Shown here: positions 57,697 through 64,000 of the stretch, piece by piece
Layout of the letters: the number at the start of each line of letters is the position of its first letter
Numbering within the stretch: the stretch's first letter is position 1
NCBI RefSeq assembly: GCF_011765465.1
Contig: NZ_CP050265.1
Span: 620,001-684,000, forward strand
Length of the DNA stretch: 64,000 nt
From: Erythrobacter sp.
GTDB lineage: Bacteria; Pseudomonadota; Alphaproteobacteria; Sphingomonadales; Sphingomonadaceae
Reading direction: 5' to 3'
Notes under the pieces: model-generated
The model's input: only the letters and a program-made list of their open reading frames with translations
What the model was told of the DNA's origin: nothing
Databases searched by the model: none
Program-made: the position numbers and the translations under genes

Positions 57697-59675
57697 CCGC
57701 CGGCAAGCGGCGGGTTGTGCCGCTCGACGAAGCGCACCGCCGCCTCGAGCATGGCCTTGCGGGTTTCGGCGGCGCTCAGCCAGTGATCCTCGCCCGGCAG
57801 TTCGACAAATTCGAACACCTTGCCCGCGTCCTTCAACTCGTCGGCCATCAGCGCGCTCTGGGCGAAGGGAACCACCGTGTCGTCGCGCCCGTGGATCAGG
57901 AGCACCGGCGCATCGGCCCTGTCGGCAAGCCGCGCGGGCGAAATCGCCTCGAGATCGGTCGCCGCGCCGAACTGGCGGTCGATCGCGCGGCGGAAGATGT
58001 CGCGCGTGCCGGTCCGCTGGGCAAGGGTGATCGCCTTGAGATCGCTCACCCCGTTGACCGAGACCGCGCAGCGATAGACGCCCTGCTCGATGGTGACGCC
58101 CGCCAGCGCGGCATAGCCGCCATAGGACGCGCCCATGATGCAGGCGCGCTTCGGATCGACGATGCCCGCTTCAGCCAGCGCTTTCAGCCCGTCGGACTTG
58201 TCGGATTGCATCGCGCGCCCCCATTCTCCGTCGCCCGCCTCCTGAAACGCTGCGCCGCGCCCGTTCGAGCCGCGGAAATTGGGCTGGAACACGGCATAGC
58301 CGCGCGCGGCGAATGCCTGCGCCCACCAGTCGAAGGCGAGCCTGTCGTGCGCCGCCGGGCCGCCGTGGGGCAGGATGATCGCGGGTAGGTCCACCGGCTC
58401 GCGCCCCGGCGGAAGGGTCAGTATGCCGCGGATCTCGAGCCCGTCGCTCGCCTCGTAGGTGAACTCGGACACCTTGCCGATGGCGCGGCCCTGGATCGCG
58501 GGCCGTTCGAGCCCGACGATGCTGCGCTCGCCCGTGTCCGCCTCGACGCGCAGCCACGTGCCGCTGTCGTAATTGCCGCTGGTCGAAACGATCATGGTCG
58601 AAAGGTCCACATCATACCCGGCGATCGTGAAGCTTATGCCGCGGCGCGTCTTGAACAGGTCCGTTACCTTTTCGAGCCGCGCGCGCCGGGCTTCGTCCTC
58701 GACGAGATAATCCCCGTCCGTGGTCCGTACGCCGAGCACGATGCCGGTCAGCGGATCGCGGATATAGCGGTTGATCGCGACCCCTTCCCACATCGCACCC
58801 GGCTCCCCGCCCGTAAGCGGCACGCTGCGCCTCGCCCAGTCGCCTCGGCCTTCGTCGTATTCGGAATGGATCACGCTCGCGCCGTTCGCGCCGAGCCCGA
58901 CGAGGTCGATGTCGCCGCGCGGCTGGCTCCCGCGCGCGAGGGTCGAGCCGTCCGGTCCCTCGATCCGCCAGTCGCCGGTCCGCCGCTCTATGTCGAGCGT
59001 CGCTGCCACTTCGCCATCCGGCCCGACGAGCCAGTCGCGCATGATCGAGCCTTCGGCGGCATAGGCGACCCTTTCGGCCTCGCCGGTCATGAGGTCGACG
59101 GCGAACAGCGAGCGGCCCTCGTCGAGCAGCATATTGCGCTCGCCCGAGGACGGGCCGCGCCTCAGCCCGCCGAAGTAGCCCTTCCAGCGCCCGTCCACCC
59201 GGCGGATCCCGTGAAAGCCGAGGATGCCGTTCACGATGGAGCGCTGGTCGGCGAAGATCGAGACGACCGGGCGGCGGTCGTCGAGCGGGATGACATTGCC
59301 GCGCCACCATTCGACCTTGGCGCTGCGGTACTGGCGGGGAAGGTTCCCGGTCTCGGTCCGCAGCAGGAGGATCGCTTCCTCGCCTACCCATTCGATCCCG
59401 CGCACCTTGGCATCTCCGACGACGAATTGCTTGACCGGCTGACCGGCCGCGTCGGTCACTGTGATGATCCGCTCGCCGTTCAGCGTCATCAGCAGGGCGG
59501 TGTAGGTGCCGCTCGGCGAGAGCACGGCTTCTTCCACCGCCGGCAGGTCGCCGTAGAATTCGAGCGGGACGGCAGCCGCCTGCTGGGCCGTCGCGGGGGC
59601 GGCGGCGAAGGGCGCGGGCAGAACCCCCGTCGCGGCCAGAAGGGCGAGGGCAAGGGCAGCCTTTGGAAAATGCAT
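57693..59675 (-). CDS. Exported S9-family prolyl oligopeptidase-like peptidase
   Basis: 660 residues from the ATG at 59675. The signal peptide is MHFPKAALALALLAATGVLPAPFAAAPATAQ. The N-terminal part (about 40-420) should be a beta-propeller; the catalytic alpha/beta-hydrolase domain is at about 425-655. The nucleophile is S517 in MGASYGGYAAL, the Asp is in LIHGRDDTVVP and the His in GEDHWLS. It degrades peptides in the periplasm, perhaps with dipeptidyl- or oligopeptidyl- specificity. Convergent with dapA, divergent from smpB. Confidence 0.9.
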   Translation of the reverse strand: MHFPKAALALALLAATGVLPAPFAAAPATAQQAAAVPLEFYGDLPAVEEAVLSPSGTYTALLMTLNGERIITVTDAAGQPVKQFVVGDAKVRGIEWVGEEAILLLRTETGNLPRQYRSAKVEWWRGNVIPLDDRRPVVSIFADQRSIVNGILGFHGIRRVDGRWKGYFGGLRRGPSSGERNMLLDEGRSLFAVDLMTGEAERVAYAAEGSIMRDWLVGPDGEVAATLDIERRTGDWRIEGPDGSTLARGSQPRGDIDLVGLGANGASVIHSEYDEGRGDWARRSVPLTGGEPGAMWEGVAINRYIRDPLTGIVLGVRTTDGDYLVEDEARRARLEKVTDLFKTRRGISFTIAGYDVDLSTMIVSTSGNYDSGTWLRVEADTGERSIVGLERPAIQGRAIGKVSEFTYEASDGLEIRGILTLPPGREPVDLPAIILPHGGPAAHDRLAFDWWAQAFAARGYAVFQPNFRGSNGRGAAFQEAGDGEWGRAMQSDKSDGLKALAEAGIVDPKRACIMGASYGGYAALAGVTIEQGVYRCAVSVNGVSDLKAITLAQRTGTRDIFRRAIDRQFGAATDLEAISPARLADRADAPVLLIHGRDDTVVPFAQSALMADELKDAGKVFEFVELPGEDHWLSAAETRKAMLEAAVRFVERHNPPLAGG

Positions 59676-59827
59676 GGGGGATCGACCTTGAGAAAAACCG
59701 AGATACCTGATTCGTCGCCACGGTGGCACGCTTCGGCGTCAATTCAAGGACTTCCTTGCCACACGCCGCAAGTCTCGAAGGCGAAGGCTTTGCGTTGCGA
59801 GCCGCAGCGCCTATGTGGCCTGCGATC

Positions 59828-60310
59828 ATGGCCAAGCCCAAACCGCCCACTTTCGACAAGCAGAAGATCGTCGCCGAGAATCGCCGCGCGCGGTTCGACT
59901 ACGCGATCGAGGACACCTTCGAGGCCGGCCTCGCCCTGCAGGGGACCGAGGTGAAGGCGCTGCGCGCAGGCGAGGCGTCGATCGCGGAAAGCTATGCCGA
60001 GGTGAAGGACGGCGAGGTCTGGCTCGTCAATTCGAACATCCCCGAATATTCCCACGGCAACCGCCAGAACCACGAACCGCGCCGCCCCAGGAAGCTGCTG
60101 CTCCACGGCCGCGAGATCAACCGCCTGTTCGGCGCGGTCGAGAGGAAGGGCATGACGCTTGTGCCGCTCTCGATCTATTTCAATCGGACCGGCCGCGCGA
60201 AGGTCGAACTGGCGCTCGCCAAGGGCAAGCAGGCGCACGACAAGCGCCAGACGATCAAGGAGCGCGACTGGAAGCGCGACAAGGCCCGGCTGCTGCGCGA
60301 GCGAGGCTGA
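59828..60310 (+). CDS. smpB: SsrA-binding protein SmpB
   Basis: Binds tmRNA and brings it to stalled ribosomes. 160 residues from the ATG at 59828 ([25 protein letters not shown]). The family blocks are [42 protein letters not shown]-like residues, and the [25 protein letters not shown] tail. No tmRNA gene was found in the window. Confidence 0.96.
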   Translation: MAKPKPPTFDKQKIVAENRRARFDYAIEDTFEAGLALQGTEVKALRAGEASIAESYAEVKDGEVWLVNSNIPEYSHGNRQNHEPRRPRKLLLHGREINRLFGAVERKGMTLVPLSIYFNRTGRAKVELALAKGKQAHDKRQTIKERDWKRDKARLLRERG

Positions 60311-60496
60311 ACGCGGGGCGCGCACGGCGGCGAACCGGGCTTCTTGAGCGCCGCAGCGGATTTTTGCGATGCGCCCGGTTCACCCACTGGTCATGGGCCG
60401 GGCGATACCCATATCGGCGATGATGGTGGAAGCTGCGGCCTCGATTGCAAATGACTTGCCTTCCCGGTTTTTCGGGAGCACGGCCCGCGCCAGGCC

Positions 60497-61096
60497 ATGA
60501 TGCGCGAACTTCTCTCGAAACTGCGCTCCCGCAGCTGGGGGGCGGATTCGCTCCGGCGGCGGATGCCGACGCGCGACGAGATGGCGAAAAATCGCTGGCT
60601 CGCGCCGATCGCGCATCGTTTCCTGTCGCCCGAGCTGTGGCGCTTCACGCGCCGTTCGGTCCCGCGCGGAGTGGCGCTGGGGCTGTTTTCGGCCTTCATC
60701 ATCCCGCTTGGGCAGATCTTCCTTGCCGCCTTCCTCGCGCTGCCTGCGCGCGCCAATGTCCCGCTCGCCGCGCTGGTGACCTTCGTCACCAATCCGCTCA
60801 CGCTCGCCTTCTGGGTGGTCATCGCCAACCGGATCGGCAATTTCATGCTGCAGGTCGATGCCGCGACCGCGAATGTCGCCAGCGGCCAGATGGAAAGCAC
60901 GTGGTGGCAGGCTTTCGTCGATTTCTCGCAGATGGCCGGCGTGACGGTGGTCGGCTTCCTCGTCCTCGCGATCGTGTCGGCCGGGCTCGGCTATGTCCTC
61001 TCGAGCGCGGTGTGGCGGGTGATCGTCGCGCGCAAGCGGGCAAAACGCCTCGCGCTGATGGAAGCGCGTCTCGACCGCAGGCTGAACGCGAACTAG
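60497..61096 (+). CDS. DUF2062-family membrane protein
   Basis: 199 residues. A basic N-terminus (about 1-55) is followed by three hydrophobic segments (RGVALGLFSAFIIPLGQIFLAAFLALPARANVPLA, TFVTNPLTLAFWVVIANRIG, GVTVVGFLVLAIVSAGLGYVLSS). The TNPLT motif in the middle is diagnostic of DUF2062. Function unknown. The likely start is the ATG at 60497. It stands just upstream of cckA on the same strand and could be co-transcribed. Confidence 0.88.
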   Translation: MMRELLSKLRSRSWGADSLRRRMPTRDEMAKNRWLAPIAHRFLSPELWRFTRRSVPRGVALGLFSAFIIPLGQIFLAAFLALPARANVPLAALVTFVTNPLTLAFWVVIANRIGNFMLQVDAATANVASGQMESTWWQAFVDFSQMAGVTVVGFLVLAIVSAGLGYVLSSAVWRVIVARKRAKRLALMEARLDRRLNAN

Positions 61097-61157
61097 ACAG
61101 GCGACCCTGGCTGCCGAAAAGGATTTAGCAGCGCGATCGAAGGGACGAGGCAAGCGC

Positions 61158-63659
61158 TTGAAGGAGTTGGACATCTCGGCAGGGGCGACGAAGGGCTCGG
61201 GGGCAGCCGGGGAGAGTCCGCTCGTGCCCGGCGTCCTGCTGGTCGCCTCACTCGGCCTGAGCATCGCGATCCTCTATCTCGCCACTTTCGACCTTGTCGT
61301 CACGCTCGCCTTTTCCGCCGGGGTTGCGGTCCTGCTGGCGGGTGCCTTCGTGTTCGAGCGGATGCAGCGCGCTCCCGCCGCCGAAACCGCTGCCTCGCCC
61401 GACTGGTCGGTGACCGCCGCCGCGATCGAGGGCCTTGGCGCCGAAGCGGGCGAGGCGGTCGCGATCACCGACCGAGCGAACCGGTTGGTGTGCGCCAACA
61501 GCGGCTTCGTCGATGCCTTCGGGGTCGATTCGGCGCCGCCCCTGCTGCCCTTCGACCGCCCGGTGCTCGAGGCGCTGACCCGGCTCGCGCGGGAAGCCTG
61601 GCGCGACGGCAGCGCCAATGAGGATCTGGGCGCGCTGACCCGCGCGGGCGAAGCGCCCTGGCGGGTCGCAGTGGCGCGGGCGGGGCGCGGGGAGGATCAT
61701 CTCGTGTGGCGCTTTCGCCGGATCGAGGCGGATCCGCGCGCGGCTGTAACCGATATCGATCTCGGCGGCCCCTTCGGTCGGATGTTGAGCCGCGCCGGGA
61801 TCGAGGCGGCGATCGTTTCGGCAGAGGGGGTGGTGCGCTCGGCCAGCGCGGGTTTCGCGGAGCGCGCCGCGGGTGACGAAAGCGCGACTCTTGCCGGGCA
61901 GGATTTCGTCTCCTTCCTGCGTTCGGACGAGCGCGAGCGAATCTATTTCGCGCGCGAGGGCAGGGGTGGCACGCCGCAGACGCTGATCGACGTGCCGCTG
62001 ATCGACGCTCCTGCGGGCAAGGCGCCGCCGGGCGCGGCGGGCGAATCGCTCATGCTGCTGGTCGACAGCGGGGTCGGCATCGGAAACAGCTGGGACGGGG
62101 CGATGCAGGCCGGGGTCGCGCAGCTCGAGGCGCTGCTTTCGCAATTGCCGCTGGGCCTTGCGATGACCGACCGCGACGGGCGCTTCCTGTTCGGCAACGA
62201 GGCGTTCCTGCGCTCGGTCGACCGCGAGGGGAGGGGGCTGCCTTCCTTCCCCACCGATCTCGTCGTGCGCGAGGACAAGGCGGCGCTGTCCGACGCGGTG
62301 CGCCGCCACGGGCGCGGCCCCGCCACCAGCGGCGACATGGCGGTGCGGCTCGTCTCTTCGCCGGAAGAGCCGGTCTCGATGGGCCTTGCCGGCGTGCGCG
62401 GGCTGGGCGAGGCGGCGGTGCTCCTCAGTCTGGCCGATTCGACGCAGGAGAACCAGCTGCGCCGCCAGGTCGCTCAGGCGACCAAGATGCAGGCCGTGGG
62501 CCAGCTCGCAGGGGGAGTCGCGCACGATTTCAACAATGTCCTGACCGCGATCATCGGGACCTGCGACCTCATGCTGCTACGCCACACGCCGGGCGACAGC
62601 GACTATGACGACATCCAGCAGATCCGCGCCAATTCCAATCGCGCCGCCGCGCTGACCCGGCAATTGCTCGCCTTCTCGCGCCAGCAGACGCTGCGCCCGG
62701 AGATCCTGCAATTGCCCGACGTGGTGAGCGAGGTGAGCCCGCTCATCAAGCGACTGCTGGGCGAGAAGATCACCTACTACGTCCAGCACGATCGCAACCT
62801 CGGCCCCGTGCGCGCCGATCCGCAGCAGCTCGAACAGGTCATCATGAACCTTGCGGTCAATGCGCGCGACGCGATCCAGTCGAAGGGTGAGGGCGCTTCG
62901 GGGCGCATTTCGCTGCTCACCCGCAGCCTGCAGGCGAGAGAGGTGATCAAGCTCGGCAGCGAGATCCTGCCCGCGGCCGATTACACCGTGCTGATCGTCC
63001 AGGACACCGGCGGCGGCATCCCGCCGCACGTCCTGCCCAAGCTGTTCGAGCCCTTCTTCACCACCAAAGAACAGGGCAAGGGCACGGGCCTCGGCCTGTC
63101 CACCGCCTATGGCATTGTCAAGCAGTCGGGTGGATTCATCTTTGCCGACAACGTGCTCGACAAGCAGGGCAGGCCGACGGGTGCTCGCTTCACCATCTAT
63201 TTCCCAGTCCACCGCGGCGAAATGCCCAAGAAGCGCGCGGCGGACCCGGTCGGCTCGTCCGACTGGTCGGTCGGCGGGCGCATCCTGCTGGTCGAGGACG
63301 AGGACATGGTCCGCGCCGTCGCCGAACGCGCCCTTTCCCGGGAAGGTTACGAGGTCACCGCCTGTTCCGGCGGCGAGGAAGGGCTGGAAGCGCTGGACCG
63401 GGCTGGAGAGCCCTTCGACCTCGTGGTGAGCGATGTCGTCATGCCCGGGATGGACGGGCCCGCCATGGTCCGCGAGATCCGCAAGCGTCATCCCGATATC
63501 CCGGTGTTGTTCATGTCGGGCTATGCCGAGGAACAGCTGCGCAAGGACATCGACATCCCCGATATGCACTTCATCGCCAAGCCGTTCAGCGTGGCCGCGA
63601 TCGGGGACAAGGTCGCAGCGGTGATGCGCGCTTCCGGGAAGGCCGGAGCGAAAGCCTGA
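61158..63659 (+). CDS. cckA: CckA-type hybrid histidine kinase
   Basis: 833 residues from TTG 61158 with GAGG nearby; no ATG or GTG fits better. Two membrane segments (about 21-40, 48-67) are followed by PAS-like regions (about 90-190 and 320-430). The DHp helix has H456 in LAGGVAHDFNNVLTAI. The HATPase has NLAVNARDAI and GKGTGLGLSTAYG, and a C-terminal receiver domain has the phosphoacceptor D759 in LVVSDVVMPGMDG. This matches CckA, which drives CtrA phosphorylation through ChpT. recA follows after a 140-base gap. chpT and ctrA are not in the window. Confidence 0.92.
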   Translation: MKELDISAGATKGSGAAGESPLVPGVLLVASLGLSIAILYLATFDLVVTLAFSAGVAVLLAGAFVFERMQRAPAAETAASPDWSVTAAAIEGLGAEAGEAVAITDRANRLVCANSGFVDAFGVDSAPPLLPFDRPVLEALTRLAREAWRDGSANEDLGALTRAGEAPWRVAVARAGRGEDHLVWRFRRIEADPRAAVTDIDLGGPFGRMLSRAGIEAAIVSAEGVVRSASAGFAERAAGDESATLAGQDFVSFLRSDERERIYFAREGRGGTPQTLIDVPLIDAPAGKAPPGAAGESLMLLVDSGVGIGNSWDGAMQAGVAQLEALLSQLPLGLAMTDRDGRFLFGNEAFLRSVDREGRGLPSFPTDLVVREDKAALSDAVRRHGRGPATSGDMAVRLVSSPEEPVSMGLAGVRGLGEAAVLLSLADSTQENQLRRQVAQATKMQAVGQLAGGVAHDFNNVLTAIIGTCDLMLLRHTPGDSDYDDIQQIRANSNRAAALTRQLLAFSRQQTLRPEILQLPDVVSEVSPLIKRLLGEKITYYVQHDRNLGPVRADPQQLEQVIMNLAVNARDAIQSKGEGASGRISLLTRSLQAREVIKLGSEILPAADYTVLIVQDTGGGIPPHVLPKLFEPFFTTKEQGKGTGLGLSTAYGIVKQSGGFIFADNVLDKQGRPTGARFTIYFPVHRGEMPKKRAADPVGSSDWSVGGRILLVEDEDMVRAVAERALSREGYEVTACSGGEEGLEALDRAGEPFDLVVSDVVMPGMDGPAMVREIRKRHPDIPVLFMSGYAEEQLRKDIDIPDMHFIAKPFSVAAIGDKVAAVMRASGKAGAKA

Positions 63660-63695
63660 GCGCGGCCTTTTGGACAGGCCCGCCCAAAAAATTTC

Positions 63696-63710
63696 GTTCC
63701 CTACTTGTTC
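63696..63710 (+). promoter_or_regulatory. LexA (SOS) box upstream of recA
   Basis: GTTC (63696-63699) - 7 bases - GTTC (63707-63710) is the exact alphaproteobacterial LexA consensus, ending 89 bases before the recA ATG. Confidence 0.85.
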
Positions 63711-63721
63711 CTGTAGAACAA
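63705..63721. promoter_or_regulatory. TTGTTC-N5-GAACAA palindrome overlapping the recA LexA box
   Basis: A perfect 6-bp inverted repeat with a 5-base spacer. It shares its left arm with the right half of the direct-repeat LexA box, so the two half-site arrangements overlap. Confidence 0.6.
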
Positions 63722-63799
63722 ATGCGATACATCCTTCGTCACGAAAGGGCTGGTCGAAAACTACGCGGTCACCCCTAGGCAAGCGAAGGAGTGCGTGCG

Positions 63800-64000
63800 A
63801 TGGCTACCCAATTGAAACTGGTAGAGAAGGAAAAGGACGTGGATCGCCAGAAGGCTCTCGACGCAGCGCTTGCCCAGATCGACCGGGCATTCGGCAAGGG
63901 TTCGGCGATGAAGCTGGGCCAGAAGGAAGCGATGCAGGTGGAGGCGATCTCCACCGGCTCGCTCGGGCTCGACATCGCGCTGGGCGTGGGCGGGTTGCCC
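63800..64000 (+). CDS. recA: Recombinase A, N-terminal part cut by the window edge
   Basis: Sixty-seven residues are visible from the ATG at 63800, to ..[17 protein letters not shown]. The N-terminal helix ([29 protein letters not shown]) is typical of RecA; the P-loop lies just beyond the window. RecA forms filaments on single-stranded DNA and triggers LexA self-cleavage, which de-represses uvrA and recA itself here. A GAAGGAG ribosome-binding site lies upstream. Confidence 0.95.
   Translation, partial: MATQLKLVEKEKDVDRQKALDAALAQIDRAFGKGSAMKLGQKEAMQVEAISTGSLGLDIALGVGGLP

Overview
The window is about 64 kb of high-GC chromosome from an alphaproteobacterium. Its gene content and protein sequences look most like Sphingomonadales, probably Erythrobacteraceae (an inference from family resemblance; no 16S rRNA is present). 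Supporting signs are the spc/alpha ribosomal operon with adk between secY and rpsM, a CckA cell-cycle kinase next to recA, GTTC-N7-GTTC LexA boxes, and the mdh/sucD/sucA/sucB/lpdA cluster. Most of the window is core chromosome with very short gaps.

Layout: 1-9639 is the ribosomal spc/alpha operon (rplE partial, rpsN, rpsH, rplF, rplR, rpsE, rpmD, rplO, secY, adk, an SRPBCC-type exported protein, rpsM, rpsK, rpoA, rplQ), closed by a strong terminator. 9728-16958 holds an exported serine hydrolase, two related small exported proteins, a TRIC-type channel, a PepSY protein and an amidase. 16992-24860 is a minus-strand TCA block: lpdA, sucB, sucA, sucD, a small membrane protein and mdh. It has sucD without sucC. 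25111-33304 carries a GGDEF/EAL protein, a SleB-type cell-wall hydrolase, a BtuFCD-type importer and a GH24 lysozyme. 33818-36757 is uvrA under a LexA box.

36749-39978 is the one clearly foreign stretch. It is an AT-rich gene for a large P-loop ATPase, cut in two by a complete IS3-family element of the IS407 type (38402-39668). Removing the element and one copy of its 4-bp duplication restores a single 652-codon frame.

40132-56683 holds a CHRD lipoprotein, RlpA, a 0.9-kb gene-poor region with DnaA-box-like motifs, argG, a histidine-rich exported protein, cfa, a molybdopterin oxidoreductase/cytochrome b561/pteridine-reductase-like operon, an amino-acid permease, rlmN, an outer-membrane barrel, greB and a soluble lytic transglycosylase. 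56815-64000 carries dapA, an S9 peptidase, smpB, a DUF2062 protein, cckA and the start of recA under its own LexA box.

Functional themes are translation, TCA flux from 2-oxoglutarate to succinate and malate interconversion, peptidoglycan remodelling (SleB, GH24, RlpA, Slt), SOS repair (uvrA, recA) and cell-cycle control (cckA). No rRNA, tRNA or CRISPR array was recognised.
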